The position numbers and the translations under genes are program-made. Below are positions 25,701 to 34,986 of a DNA stretch of 64,000 nt, one piece after another. The stretch is taken from positions 90,719-154,718 of the forward strand of contig NZ_JALLIX010000011.1 of the NCBI RefSeq assembly GCF_023242365.1, in the 5' to 3' direction. How positions within the stretch are numbered: the first letter of the stretch is position 1; each line of letters begins with the position of its first letter. Under the pieces are notes generated by a model. The model had not been told where the DNA came from. It searched no databases and worked only from the letters and a program-made list of their open reading frames with translations. Source of the DNA: Pseudomonas sp. MWU13-2100. Its GTDB lineage: Bacteria; Pseudomonadota; Gammaproteobacteria; Pseudomonadales; Pseudomonadaceae.

Positions 25701-25758
25701 TCAAGACTTTGTTGCGGTCGATCCGACCACCGTTGGACAGGCGATTGACCTGGCTCAT
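22741..25758 (-). CDS. soxA: Sarcosine oxidase alpha subunit
   Basis: The 1005-residue subunit has an N-terminal 2Fe-2S-ferredoxin-like fold without the cluster (FTFNGQIYKGFEGDTLAAAL) and a dinucleotide-binding domain (DVLIVGAGPAGLAAALAAAR, about 172-191). Its C-terminal GcvT-like aminomethyltransferase half begins near LQAWHVKQGAKFEDVGQWKR. It binds NAD and THF and channels the methylene group to 5,10-methylene-THF. It overlaps soxD by 4 bp, so translation is coupled. Length and segments match other Pseudomonas SoxA proteins. Confidence 0.96.
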   Translation of the reverse strand: MSQVNRLSNGGRIDRNKVLSFTFNGQIYKGFEGDTLAAALLANGVDIVGRSFKYSRPRGIFAAGAEEPNAVLQLGATEATQIPNVRATQQALYQGLVATSTNGWPSVNNDMMGILGKVGGKLMPPGFYYKTFMYPQSFWMTYEKYIRKAAGLGRSPTENDPDTYDYMNQHCDVLIVGAGPAGLAAALAAARSGARVILADEQEEFGGSLLDSRESLDGKPAAEWVASVIAELKGLPDVLLLPRATVNGYHDHNFLTIHERLTDHLGDRAPIGRVRQRIHRVRAKRVVLATGTHERPLVYGNNDVPGNMLAGAVSTYVRRYGVAPGKKLVLSTNNDHAYRVALDWHDASLQVVAIADARSNPRGALVEEARAKGIRILTGSAVIEARGSKHVTAARVAAIDVKAHKVTSPGEWLECDLVASSGGYSPVVHLASHLGGKPTWREDILGFVPGEAPQKRVCVGGINGVYGLGDALADGFEGGVRAASEAGFKAVEGVLPKALSRLEEPTLALFQVPHEKATARAPKQFVDLQNDVTAAAIELATREGFESVEHVKRYTALGFGTDQGKLGNVNGLAIAARSLNVTIPQMGTTMFRPNYTPVTFGAVAGRHCGHIFEPVRYTALQAWHVKQGAKFEDVGQWKRPWYFPRNGEDLHTAVKRECKAVRDSVGLLDASTLGKIDIQGPDAREFLNRIYTNAWTKLDVGKARYGLMCKEDGMVFDDGVTACLADNHFLMTTTTGGAARVLQWLELYHQTEWPNMKVYFTSVTDHWATMTLSGPNSRKLLSAVTDIDLDKDAFPFMTWKEGLVGGVPARVFRISFTGELSYEVNVQADYAMGVLEKIVEAGKQYNLTPYGTETMHVLRAEKGFIIVGQDTDGSMTPDDLNMGWCVGRTKPFSWIGWRGMNREDCVREERKQLVGLKPIDPTKWLPEGAQLVFDTKQTIPMKMVGHVTSSYAHNSLGYSFAMAVVKGGLKRMGERVFAPLADGSVIEAEIVSSVFFDPKGDRQNI

Positions 25759-26084
25759 ACCTTCTCTCCCACAGCCGCGCCGGGCACTTTCGAACTGTCC
25801 GCTTTAGCGGTGAATTGCGGCTTCTCGCCAATCTTGTAGCTTTCGAGAATCTCGTAGGTGACGGTGTCGCGGGTCACGTTGAAATACTGCCGGCAACCGG
25901 CAACGTGGTCCCACAGCTCGTGGTGCAGGCCGCGCGGGTTGTCGCGGAAGAACATGTAGTCGCCCCACTGCTCGTCGGTGCAGGTGCCCGGGTCCAATGG
26001 ACGCGGGATATGCGCCTGGCCGGAAGCGTGGAATTCCTCTTCGGAGCGCAGCTCGCCGCAATGAGGACAGAAGATATGCAACAT
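25755..26084 (-). CDS. soxD: Sarcosine oxidase delta subunit
   Basis: The 109-residue zinc-binding small subunit has CPHCGELRSEEEFHASGQAH as its metal site (Cys-x2-Cys plus distal His/Cys) and the family block EQWGDYMFFRDNPRGLHHEL. It holds the alpha and beta subunits of the tetrameric oxidase together. It overlaps soxA by 4 bp and follows soxB by 14 bp. Confidence 0.95.
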   Translation of the reverse strand: MLHIFCPHCGELRSEEEFHASGQAHIPRPLDPGTCTDEQWGDYMFFRDNPRGLHHELWDHVAGCRQYFNVTRDTVTYEILESYKIGEKPQFTAKADSSKVPGAAVGEKV

Positions 26085-26098
26085 AGGGATTTCTCCTG

Positions 26099-27349
26099 TT
26101 AGTGGGCGACCGCAGCAGCACCGTGTTCGTCGATCAACGCACCGTTGTGGAAACGGTCGATGGAGAAGGGAGCGGCCAACGGGTGCATTTCACCCTTGGC
26201 CAGGCTCGCGGCAAACACGTTGCCCGAGCCGGGGGTAGCCTTGAAGCCGCCGGTGCCCCAACCGCAGTTGAAGAACATGTTCGGCACCGGGGTTTTCGAA
26301 ATGATCGGGCAAGCGTCCGGGGTGGTGTCGACGATGCCGCCCCACTGGCGGTTCATGCGCACGCGGGACAACACCGGGAACATCTCGACGATGGCCTGGA
26401 TGGTGTGCTCGATCACCGGGTACGAACCACGCTGGCCGTAGCCGTTGTAGCCGTCGATACCGGCACCGATCACCAGGTCGCCCTTGTCGGACTGGCTGAT
26501 GTAACCGTGCACGGCGTTGGACATGATCACGCTGTCGATGATCGGCTTGATCGGCTCGGACACCAGCGCTTGCAGCGGGTGCGACTCGATCGGCAGGCGG
26601 AAGCCGGCCAGTTTGGCCATGTGCCCGGAGTTACCGGCGGTGACCACGCCGACGCGCTTGGCGCCGATAAAGCCCTTGTTGGTTTCGACACCGATGCACA
26701 CGCCGTTTTCCTTGCGGAAACCGATCACTTCGGTCTGCTGGATCAGGTCCACGCCGAGGGCGTCGGCCGCACGGGCGAAGCCCCAGGCCACGGCATCGTG
26801 ACGGGCCACGCCGCCACGCCGCTGGACGGTGGCGCCCATCACCGGGTAACGGGCGTTCTTCGAGCAGTCCAGGTACGGAATCTCGTCCGCCACCTGCTGG
26901 GCGTTGAGCAGTTCGCCGTCGACGCCATTGAGGCGGTTGGCGCTGACCCGACGCTCCGAATCACGGATGTCCTGCAGGGTGTGGCAGAGGTTGTAGACAC
27001 CACGCTGGGAGAACATCACGTTGTAGTTCAGGTCCTGGGACAGGCCTTCCCACAATTTCATCGCGTGTTCGTACAGGTGCGCCGACTCGTCCCACAAGTA
27101 GTTGGAACGCACGATGGTGGTGTTACGGGCGGTGTTGCCGCCGCCCAGCCAGCCCTTCTCGACCACGGCGACGTTGGTGATGCCGTGCTCCTTGGCCAGG
27201 TAGTAGGCGGTCGCCAGGCCGTGCCCGCCACCGCCGACGATGACCACGTCATAGACCTTTTTCGGGGTCGGCGTGCGCCACATTTTCTGCCAGTTTTCGT
27301 GATGGCTGAGAGAGTGCTTGAAGAGGCCGAAGCCCGAATAGCGTTGCAT
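26099..27349 (-). CDS. soxB: Sarcosine oxidase beta subunit
   Basis: The 416-residue flavoprotein carries the covalent FMN/non-covalent FAD site. The Rossmann motif is [20 protein letters not shown] (about residues 34-53) and the C-terminal block is [20 protein letters not shown]. It oxidises sarcosine and passes electrons to oxygen. The ATG at 27349 is preferred to the one two codons earlier because GGAG is then 9 bp upstream. It follows glyA by 23 bp, giving the order glyA-soxB-soxD-soxA-soxG-purU-fdhA known from P. aeruginosa. Confidence 0.96.
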   Translation of the reverse strand: MQRYSGFGLFKHSLSHHENWQKMWRTPTPKKVYDVVIVGGGGHGLATAYYLAKEHGITNVAVVEKGWLGGGNTARNTTIVRSNYLWDESAHLYEHAMKLWEGLSQDLNYNVMFSQRGVYNLCHTLQDIRDSERRVSANRLNGVDGELLNAQQVADEIPYLDCSKNARYPVMGATVQRRGGVARHDAVAWGFARAADALGVDLIQQTEVIGFRKENGVCIGVETNKGFIGAKRVGVVTAGNSGHMAKLAGFRLPIESHPLQALVSEPIKPIIDSVIMSNAVHGYISQSDKGDLVIGAGIDGYNGYGQRGSYPVIEHTIQAIVEMFPVLSRVRMNRQWGGIVDTTPDACPIISKTPVPNMFFNCGWGTGGFKATPGSGNVFAASLAKGEMHPLAAPFSIDRFHNGALIDEHGAAAVAH

Positions 27350-27372
27350 AGTCATTTACTCCAAAACCGCTC

Positions 27373-28626
<1,254 letters not shown>

Positions 28627-28971
28627 CGCGTCTCTCCCAGCGGCGGCGGTGCGCCATTCGTCTCGGTGAGGCCTTTACCTTACGGCAGTGCCCTTTGGAT
28701 GCGATGGTATGGCCGACGCAGACCGATCAAATGCCTATGGACGCCACGCAAAGGTGCGTTTACGACATGACTTCAAGCACAAGGATGATCAATGCCTGGA
28801 CAACCCTGTGGGAGCGGAGCTTGCCCGCGAAGGCGTCGGCACTGTCGAGCTATTTTGTGTGTTGCTGACCCTGGCCCCTTCGCGGGCGAGCTCCGCTCCC
28901 ACAACTGTGCCTGTGCGACAAGGTCAATTCTGGTTACAGTGCGCACCATAATCGTTCACAAGGACCGGGCC
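28627..28971. repeat. glyA/ltaE divergent region with REP pair
   Basis: A REP pair spans 28807-28903 (CTGTGGGAGCGGAGCTTGCC / CGGGCGAGCTCCGCTCCCAC). The left 180 bp next to glyA should carry the sox operon promoter; GGGAGAGACGCG lies directly before glyA as ribosome site. No riboswitch was recognised. No gene is seen. Confidence 0.7.
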
Positions 28972-30012
28972 ATGACCGACAAGAGCCAACAATTCGCCAG
29001 CGACAACTACTCCGGTATCTGCCCCGAGGCCTGGGCCGCCATGGAACAGGCCAACCACGGCCACCAGCGCGCCTACGGCGACGACGAATGGACCCAGCGC
29101 GCCGCCGACGGTTTCCGCCAACTGTTCGAAACCGACTGCGAGGTGTTCTTCGCCTTCAACGGCACCGCGGCCAACTCCCTGGCCCTGTCGTCGTTGTGCC
29201 AGAGCTACCACAGCGTGATCTGCTCGGAGACCGCCCACGTCGAGACCGACGAATGCGGCGCGCCGGAGTTTTTCTCCAACGGCTCCAAGCTGCTCACCGC
29301 GCGTACCGAAAACGGCAAGCTGACTCCGGACGCAATCCGCGAAATCGCCCTCAAGCGCCAGGACATCCACTACCCCAAGCCCCGCGTCGTGACCCTGACC
29401 CAGGCCACCGAAGTCGGCAGCGTCTACACCCCGGACGAAATCCGCGCCATCAGCGCCACCTGCAAGGAACTCGGCCTGAACCTGCACATGGACGGCGCGC
29501 GCTTCTCCAACGCCTGCGCCTACCTCGGCTGCACCCCGGCGGATCTGACCTGGAAGGCCGGCGTCGACGTGTTGTGCTTCGGCGGCACGAAAAACGGCAT
29601 GGCGGTGGGTGAAGCGATCCTGTTCTTCAACCATGACCTAGCGGTGGATTTCGACTATCGCTGCAAGCAGGCCGGGCAGCTGGCCTCGAAAATGCGCTTT
29701 CTGTCGGCGCCCTGGGTCGGTTTGCTGGAAAACGACGCCTGGCTCAAGCACGCCCGCCATGCCAACCACTGCGCGCAACTGCTCAGCAGTCTGGTCAAGG
29801 ACATTCCTGGCGTGGAACTGATGTTCCCGGTGGAGGCCAACGGCGTGTTCCTGCAACTGTCGGAAGCGGCCATCGCCGCGCTGACCGCCAAGGGCTGGCG
29901 CTTCTACACCTTCATCGGCAAGGGCGGCGCACGCTTCATGTGCTCGTGGGACACCGAGGAAGCGCGGGTACGGGAACTGGCGGCGGATATTCGGGAAGTC
30001 ATGTCGGTCTGA
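28972..30012 (+). CDS. ltaE: Low-specificity L-threonine aldolase
   Basis: The 346-residue PLP enzyme cleaves L-threonine or allo-threonine to glycine and acetaldehyde. Motifs include FASDNYSGICPEAWAAMEQA, HVETDECGAPEFFSNGSKLL, LHMDGARFSNACAYLG (the PLP-ring Asp/Arg) and CFGGTKNGMAVGEAILFF with the Schiff-base lysine. The ATG at 28972 follows AAGGACCGGGCC. Divergent from glyA-sox, it links threonine to the glycine pool that the betaine genes feed. Confidence 0.95.
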   Translation: MTDKSQQFASDNYSGICPEAWAAMEQANHGHQRAYGDDEWTQRAADGFRQLFETDCEVFFAFNGTAANSLALSSLCQSYHSVICSETAHVETDECGAPEFFSNGSKLLTARTENGKLTPDAIREIALKRQDIHYPKPRVVTLTQATEVGSVYTPDEIRAISATCKELGLNLHMDGARFSNACAYLGCTPADLTWKAGVDVLCFGGTKNGMAVGEAILFFNHDLAVDFDYRCKQAGQLASKMRFLSAPWVGLLENDAWLKHARHANHCAQLLSSLVKDIPGVELMFPVEANGVFLQLSEAAIAALTAKGWRFYTFIGKGGARFMCSWDTEEARVRELAADIREVMSV

Positions 30013-30026
30013 GCCAACTTCTTTTA

Positions 30027-30056
30027 ATCGCGCTTTGTCTTAAGCTAAAGCGCGAT
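30027..30056. other. Inverted repeat after ltaE
   Basis: ATCGCGCTTT (30027-30036) pairs with AAAGCGCGAT (30047-30056), a perfect 10-bp stem with a 10-base loop 15 bp after the ltaE stop. There is no T-run, so a terminator role is only likely. Confidence 0.55.
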
Positions 30057-30392
30057 GCTCCCCCACCCGCCCCTTCAATCGCCCCAACCTTTCAAGTCTT
30101 TATAACACTTCACAATAAACCACTGTCCCTTGAGCAATAGCGGTAATGCCTCAATTTCAAAACAGCCCCGCGTAAAAACAAAACCCTATAAAAAACAACC
30201 CGCCGCCTTTTACTGCAGACTCAACACATAAAAAAAACCATCACATCTACTGTCAAGACTGACAGTAGACGCCTTCAGCTGCCAAAAATAAAACCCTCAC
30301 AACCTTGAGCGATGAGACAGGCAGCGAGCGTTCAGCAATATCGATTAAGGCATAGAAAATAACCCTATTTAGAGCAATCGAGGTTACTGACC
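30057..30392. other. AT-rich gap upstream of a small gene, with a perfect palindrome
   Basis: The 336-bp segment is clearly lower in GC than its surroundings. Its one strong structure is TCTACTGTCA / AGAC / TGACAGTAGA at 30246-30269. No other gene is supported. A promoter for the 71-residue protein probably lies around 30330-30375. Confidence 0.5.
30246..30269. promoter_or_regulatory. 24-bp palindrome, operator candidate
   Basis: Ten-base arms TCTACTGTCA and TGACAGTAGA around AGAC, about 125 bp before the small gene. The half-site CAGTAG also occurs in the conserved blocks before the mini-Rhs genes, which may be chance. Confidence 0.45.
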
Positions 30393-30608
30393 ATGCCACT
30401 GCAACTACACATTTGGATTGTTTTTCCCGATGGCACGCGTCATATCGTCGACCCAGATGATCCGGGCGGCGCGGCTCTTGTTGGCCTACAGAAAGGCGAT
30501 ACCGTCTCCATCGTTATTAACGACAAGGAACAGCGTGGAACGGTATTCGATAAAATTCTCGCCTATACCCCCCTGCATGACGGGTGGATTCTTAATTTAT
30601 TGGTATAA
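30393..30608 (+). CDS. Small hypothetical protein, 71 residues
   Basis: The protein reads as a small beta-rich domain: LHIWIVFPDGTRHIVDPDD, then ALVGLQKGDTVSIVINDK and GTVFDKILAYTPLHDGWILN. No signal peptide, membrane helix or known motif is visible. GAGG lies at proper distance before the ATG, supporting it as a real gene despite AT-rich flanks. It stands alone between ltaE and a large hairpin. Function unknown; the composition suggests acquired DNA. Confidence 0.6.
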   Translation: MPLQLHIWIVFPDGTRHIVDPDDPGGAALVGLQKGDTVSIVINDKEQRGTVFDKILAYTPLHDGWILNLLV

Positions 30609-30686
30609 CCCCCTTGAACATTGTACCGCCTTGAAAACGGGCTAACACAACCTGTTTGAATCCCACCGCCTGGTGCTCAGCCTGCC

Positions 30687-30749
30687 GGTTCATTTATCCA
30701 AGGCGCGTCGTCAATACGACGCTCCTATATCAATATGGATAAATGAACC
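30687..30749. other. Two-level hairpin element between small gene and zapA
   Basis: Outer arms GGTTCATTTATCCA (30687-30700) and TGGATAAATGAACC (30736-30749) are perfectly complementary over 14 bp. Inside, GCGTCGT / CAAT / ACGACGC (30705-30722) makes a second hairpin, extended by AGG/CCT past a mismatch, leaving a 9-base bulge on one side. It is downstream of both flanking genes, without a U-tract. It could be a structured RNA, a mobile palindrome or a transcript-end stabiliser. Confidence 0.65.
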
Positions 30750-30837
30750 CTCCAGCCAAGCCTGGATATAAGCGGGCTTTGATCAGCATCAACGCTCTAC
30801 TCTTCGGCCCGAGACAGTCCACATCACTCAAACGAAA

Positions 30838-31143
30838 CTATTCCGTCTGCCCCACTGACCGCGCAATCACTTCGACCGTGGCGCTGACCTGCTCTTGGTA
30901 ACGGTCGAGTTCTTCCCGGTGACGCTGCTGTGCTTCGATCTGCTGCGAACACAGGTTCAACGCCGCTAACACCAGCAGCTTGTCGCCGATCAGCGTGGGA
31001 AATTTCTTCTTGGTGTCGGCCAGGGCGGCCCTGAGCATTACCGTCGCGTCTTGCAAGGTCCGTTCCTGGCCGGCGGGCGCCTTGATCGAGTACTCCTCGC
31101 CGAGGATCGAGATGACGGTCACCCCGTCGCTGCTGGTTCTCAT
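30838..31143 (-). CDS. zapA: Cell division protein ZapA
   Basis: The 101-residue protein has the ZapA pattern: VTVISILGEEYSIKAPAGQE, then TVMLRAALADTKKKFPTLIG, and VLAALNLCSQQIEAQQRHRE leading into a coiled coil. ZapA bundles FtsZ filaments at midcell. It overlaps the upstream ZapB-like gene by 4 bp. In many pseudomonads 6S RNA follows zapA; I see nothing here that I can identify as 6S, only the two-level hairpin. Confidence 0.93.
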   Translation of the reverse strand: MRTSSDGVTVISILGEEYSIKAPAGQERTLQDATVMLRAALADTKKKFPTLIGDKLLVLAALNLCSQQIEAQQRHREELDRYQEQVSATVEVIARSVGQTE

Positions 31144-31370
31144 GCGCTCACGGGGCCTGCGCTGACACGCTCGACCAACGCCTGGATACGAGCGGCGGTG
31201 GCGCCGTGCTTTTCTTCCTGCTCCATCAGGTTCAGCTGCAGGCTTTCATTTTCATCCTTGGCCTGGGCCAGCTCGGTGCTCAGCGCGGTATTGGCGGCCA
31301 GCAGCTCCTGTTTTTGCTGAACCAGTTCGCTGACCAGTTGTTCCAGTTGACTCAGGGAAGCTTCCAACAT
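31140..31370 (-). CDS. ZapB-like coiled-coil protein (TIGR02449 type)
   Basis: The 76-residue product is almost wholly coiled coil: LSQLEQLVSELVQQKQELLA, then LSTELAQAKDENESLQLNLM. It precedes zapA and overlaps it by 4 bp, the conserved arrangement for this family in pseudomonads. It is thought to partner ZapA in Z-ring organisation. The ATG at 31370 is chosen because the upstream frame does not look like protein, and AGAGATCAAG gives a ribosome site. Confidence 0.85.
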   Translation of the reverse strand: MLEASLSQLEQLVSELVQQKQELLAANTALSTELAQAKDENESLQLNLMEQEEKHGATAARIQALVERVSAGPVSA

Positions 31371-31651
31371 TTTCTTGATCTCTCGGGCAGTTTCAAAGGG
31401 CGCGTACGATAAAGAAAAGCCCCCCCGTTTGCCAGGGGAAAACTGTCGCAAAGCCTTGATTTTCCTGGCGGGATGCTTTTCTTCGAACCTTAGGGACTGC
31501 GATTGCCAGGACATGTTCCCCACCCCCTGTCGGAAACCTTCGCCTGCGACAAATACGCGCAGGGACTTAAGACTTTAGTCCAATGACCGATAGGTCATTC
31601 AGACCCGCCTTAAAAGCCGCACGGAATGCGCCCTCCTCTCAGGTAGCCACC

Positions 31652-33277
31652 ATGTCCCTACGTAACATGAACATCGCCCCGCGCGCATTCCTCAGCTTCG
31701 CCCTGATCGGCGCGCTGATGCTGATACTGGGGGTATTTGCCCTGAACCAGATGAGCAAGATCCGTGGGGCGGCCGAAGAGCTCAGCACCAACGGTGTGCC
31801 AAGCATCAAGAGCCTCGACGACCTCACCCAACTGACCCTGCGCCTGCGGGTGTTGTCCTATCGCCTGGTGACCAACCGCGCGCCCGACGAGCAACAGAAA
31901 ATCCTCGACCTGTTCACCCAGCGCAATCAGCAGATCGGCAAGGCCCAGGCCATTTATGAAAAGCTGATCACCAGCCCGGAAGAGCGCACGACCTACAATC
32001 AGTATGTGCAAGTGCTCGACCAGTACCATCAGCTCGAAGAGCGCATGAAGGGCCTGTCGCGCAACAATCAGGTCAGTGAACTGGCGAGCCTGATCAACAG
32101 CGAGTTACTGGCCAACTCCGACCAGATCAACAACGCGCTCGCCAAGCTGGTGGAGATCAATACCCAGCAGACCAGCGACACCAATCAACAGGCCTCCGAC
32201 CAGTACGCTTCGGCGTTCAACCTGGTGGTGGGTTTGCTGGTGCTGGCCACCGGCCTGACCTTGCTGTTTGCCTGGCTGCTGACCAACAGCATTACCCGCC
32301 CCATCGCCGACGCCCTGAGCGCCGCCGAGCAGATTGCCGAAGGCGATCTGACCCGACCGATCAAGGTCGAGGGCAACGACGAAGCCGGTCGCCTGTTGCA
32401 GGCCATGGTCAAGATGCAGCAGAAACTGCGCGACACCCTGCAGCGTATTTCCGGCTCCGCGACCCAGCTTGCATCAGCGGCGGAAGAGCTGAACGTCGTC
32501 ACCGACGAAAGCGCCAAGGGCCTGGTGCGGCAGAACAACGAGATCGAGCAGGCCGCTACCGCCGTCAATGAAATGACCAGCGCCGTGGAAGAAGTCGCGC
32601 GTAATGCCGTGAGCACCTCCGAAGCCTCGAAGAATGCCACGGCCTCGGCCGGCGACGGTCGCGACCTGGTGCAGGAAACCGTCGGCGCCATCGAGCGCAT
32701 GAGCGGTGATGTACAAAGCACCGCGACGCTGATCGGCAATCTGGCCAAGGAGTCCCAGGACATCGGCAAGGTGCTCGACGTGATTCGCGGGCTGGCTGAC
32801 CAGACCAACCTGCTGGCCTTGAATGCGGCGATTGAAGCGGCCCGGGCCGGGGAAGCCGGGCGTGGTTTTGCCGTGGTGGCGGATGAGGTTCGGGCCCTGG
32901 CGCACCGTACCCAGCAGTCCACCAGCGAAATCGAGCGGATGATCGGCAGTATCCAGGGCGGGACCGAGCAGGCGGTGGATTCGATGCGCAACAGCACCGA
33001 GCGGGCGGAGTCGACCTTGAACATCGCCAAGGGCGCGGGGATGGCGCTGGATACCATCAATACGGCGATCGTCGAGATCAACGAGCGGAATCTGGTGATC
33101 GCCAGTGCGGCGGAAGAGCAGGCTCAGGTTGCCCGCGAGGTGGATCGCAACCTGGTGAATATCCGCGATCTATCGGTGCAATCGGCGACCGGGGCGAACC
33201 AGACCAGCGCGGCCAGCAGTGAGCTGTCGCGCCTGGCGGTGGATTTGAACAGCATGGTGGCGCGTTTTAGTCTGTAA
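31652..33277 (+). CDS. Methyl-accepting chemotaxis protein
   Basis: The 541-residue receptor has a first membrane helix (about 11-31, [20 protein letters not shown]), a ~160-residue helical periplasmic sensor of the four-helix-bundle class, and a second helix (about 192-214, [20 protein letters not shown]). A HAMP domain ([20 protein letters not shown]) follows, then a long signalling coiled coil with the tip [20 protein letters not shown] and [19 protein letters not shown]. It lacks a C-terminal CheR-docking pentapeptide. The ligand is not evident; its position beside the betaine genes hints at methylamines but nothing in the sequence proves it. AGGTAG precedes the chosen ATG. Confidence 0.93.
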   Translation: MSLRNMNIAPRAFLSFALIGALMLILGVFALNQMSKIRGAAEELSTNGVPSIKSLDDLTQLTLRLRVLSYRLVTNRAPDEQQKILDLFTQRNQQIGKAQAIYEKLITSPEERTTYNQYVQVLDQYHQLEERMKGLSRNNQVSELASLINSELLANSDQINNALAKLVEINTQQTSDTNQQASDQYASAFNLVVGLLVLATGLTLLFAWLLTNSITRPIADALSAAEQIAEGDLTRPIKVEGNDEAGRLLQAMVKMQQKLRDTLQRISGSATQLASAAEELNVVTDESAKGLVRQNNEIEQAATAVNEMTSAVEEVARNAVSTSEASKNATASAGDGRDLVQETVGAIERMSGDVQSTATLIGNLAKESQDIGKVLDVIRGLADQTNLLALNAAIEAARAGEAGRGFAVVADEVRALAHRTQQSTSEIERMIGSIQGGTEQAVDSMRNSTERAESTLNIAKGAGMALDTINTAIVEINERNLVIASAAEEQAQVAREVDRNLVNIRDLSVQSATGANQTSAASSELSRLAVDLNSMVARFSL

Positions 33278-33303
33278 ACCTCAAAGCTGCGGATCGCCGC
33301 CCC

Positions 33304-33438
33304 TTGTGGCGAGGGGGCTTGCCCCCGCTCGGCTGCGCAGCAGTCGTAAAATCAGCAAATGCGGTGTGTCAGGCTGACCGTGTTTTCAGGGTTTGGGGCT
33401 GCTTCGCAGCCCAACGGGGGCAAGCCCCCTCGCCACAA
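33304..33438. repeat. REP pair of the GAGGGGGCTTGCCCC class
   Basis: TTGTGGCGAGGGGGCTTGCC and GGGGCAAGCCCCCTCGCCA face each other, with an inner GCTGCG-AGCAG / CTGCTTCGCAGC pair. The right edge runs into a 36-bp tandem array. Confidence 0.85.
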
Positions 33439-33595
33439 AGAGACCGCATAGAGCCAGCAAACCTCTCATCACAAAGAGACCGCGCAGAGCCAGCAAACCT
33501 CTCATCACAAAGAGACCGCGCAGAGCCAACAAACCTCTCATCACAAAGAGACCGCGCAGAGCCAGCAAACCTCTCATCGCAAAGCGACCGCGGTC
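33434..33595. repeat. 36-bp tandem array (four units and a partial)
   Basis: Units at 33434, 33470, 33506 and 33542 each start CACAAAGAGACCGC and end AAACCTCTCAT; a partial fifth unit follows to about 33595. Copies differ at one to two bases. There are no spacers. Together with the REP it fills the 324-bp gap between the chemoreceptor and gbcB. Confidence 0.95.
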
Positions 33596-33601
33596 TTTCT
33601 G

Positions 33602-34702
33602 TCAGTACTCGATCCGCACATCGCCCTTCGGCACGCTGCAGCACGACAGGATATAACCCTCGGCCACATCGTCGTCAGTGATCCCGCCGTTGTGCTCCAT
33701 CTCCACTTCGCCGCCCAGCTTCAGCACCTTGCAGGTCCCGCAGATGCCCATGCCGCAGGCCTTGGGAATCATCAGGCCAAGCTTGGCCGCCGCCGCGTGC
33801 ACGGTTTCTCCCGGTGCCACGCGAATGCTCTTGCCGGTCGCGGTGAATTCCACCTGGTGCAAGTCCGCGGCATCCACTTCCGGCGCCTCGGCGGCCTGTT
33901 CGGCCTGTTCCACCGCGTCGGCACGGGCTTCCGCAGGCGTCGCGCCAAACGACTCCTCATGATAACGGCTCATATCGAACCCGGCCGCTTCCAGCAGACG
34001 CTTGACCGCATTCATATATGGCGTCGGGCCACAGCAGAACACTTCACGCTCAAGGAAGTCCGGCGCCATCAACTCCAGCATCTTGTGGTTCAGATAACCG
34101 CGATAGCCAGCCCAAGGCTCGCCCAGGCCGTGCTTTTCACAAATCAGGTGCAAGCTGAAGTTATCGATCCGCGACGCCATATGCTCCAGCTCGCGGTGAT
34201 AGATGATGTCCTTGGGCGAACGGGCGCTGTGGATAAACACCATGTCGACATTCCCGTTGGTGTCGTAGAACCAGCGGGCCATGGACATCACCGGGGTGAT
34301 ACCGACGCCGCCGCTCAGGTACAGCACCTTCGGGCTCGGGAAGTCGATGGCGTTGAACAGCCCCACCGGCCCGTGCACCGCCAGTTCCTGGCCTTCGTGC
34401 AGGGTGTCGTGCAACCAGTTCGAGACTCGACCGCCGGGCACACGCTTGATGGTCACGGAAAAGCTGTAGGGCACCGAGGGCGAGCTGGAAATGGTGTAGG
34501 AGCGCATGATCGGCTCGCCTTCGATCTCCAGCTCCAGGGTGACAAACTGCCCCGGCTTGAAAAAGAACATGATTGGCTGGTCGGCCATGAAGCAGAAGGT
34601 GCGCACGTCCCAGGTTTCCTGGATCACCTTCACGCAGCGCACGATATGCCGACCATTGGCCCAGGTCTGGGTCGTTACCGGATTCAGGAAGTTGTTCGAC
34701 AT
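33602..34702 (-). CDS. gbcB: Glycine betaine monooxygenase reductase subunit
   Basis: The 366-residue flavo-iron-sulfur reductase has a FAD domain (MRSYTISSSPSVPYSFSVTI), an NAD domain (LYLSGGVGITPVMSMARWFY, CCGPTPYMNAVKRLL) and a C-terminal plant-type 2Fe-2S ferredoxin with CGMGICGTCKVLKL and a distal Cys (SCCSVP). It passes electrons from NADH to GbcA for demethylation of glycine betaine to dimethylglycine plus formaldehyde. A linker rich in Ala and Glu joins the NAD and ferredoxin domains. It is divergent from gbcA across 284 bp. Confidence 0.95.
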   Translation of the reverse strand: MSNNFLNPVTTQTWANGRHIVRCVKVIQETWDVRTFCFMADQPIMFFFKPGQFVTLELEIEGEPIMRSYTISSSPSVPYSFSVTIKRVPGGRVSNWLHDTLHEGQELAVHGPVGLFNAIDFPSPKVLYLSGGVGITPVMSMARWFYDTNGNVDMVFIHSARSPKDIIYHRELEHMASRIDNFSLHLICEKHGLGEPWAGYRGYLNHKMLELMAPDFLEREVFCCGPTPYMNAVKRLLEAAGFDMSRYHEESFGATPAEARADAVEQAEQAAEAPEVDAADLHQVEFTATGKSIRVAPGETVHAAAAKLGLMIPKACGMGICGTCKVLKLGGEVEMEHNGGITDDDVAEGYILSCCSVPKGDVRIEY

Positions 34703-34986
34703 ATTGTTCTCCACCGCCGACTGTCGGCTCTATGTTGGCGATTCTGCGCAAGGGTCGATGCGACCATTTACCTATCCGCGACATTGGCATGCTTATCGCG
34801 ACCAGCCCGCAACGACCGGGGGTTGCGCGTCGGGAACGGATTCGGCCATGTCGCCCATGGATAAGGTTCATGTCGCTGCCAGCCGCACACTCCATCGCAA
34901 ATGATCCACTGTATTTCCGTACTTGCGTGCTAACCGTATCAGCCACTATTCGCCGGCCACACCGCATGGCCATGAGGACTAAATCG
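34703..34986. promoter_or_regulatory. gbcB/gbcA divergent promoter region
   Basis: The 284 bp between the divergent gene starts must contain both promoters. In P. aeruginosa the AraC-type activator GbdR controls these genes; I cannot place its site from the sequence alone. No ORF here looks real. Confidence 0.55.

Noticed and set aside
22675..25839. Long open frame opposite soxA
   Set aside because: An antisense shadow of soxA; it starts inside a REP and has no recognisable domain.
28627..28971. Glycine riboswitch before glyA
   Set aside because: No convincing tandem aptamer signature; the structured part is a REP pair, and GGAGAGA next to the start is the ribosome site.
30609..30837. 6S RNA downstream of zapA
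   Set aside because: The position is where pseudomonads often carry 6S RNA, but I could not recognise conserved 6S features, only an unrelated two-level hairpin.
33434..33595. CRISPR-like periodic array
   Set aside because: The 36-bp units are contiguous without unique spacers, are not palindromic like CRISPR repeats, and no cas genes are present.
33369..33681. Repetitive open frames across the 36-bp array
   Set aside because: The unit length is a multiple of three, so frames stay open in several registers; there is no ribosome site and the frames run through REP DNA.
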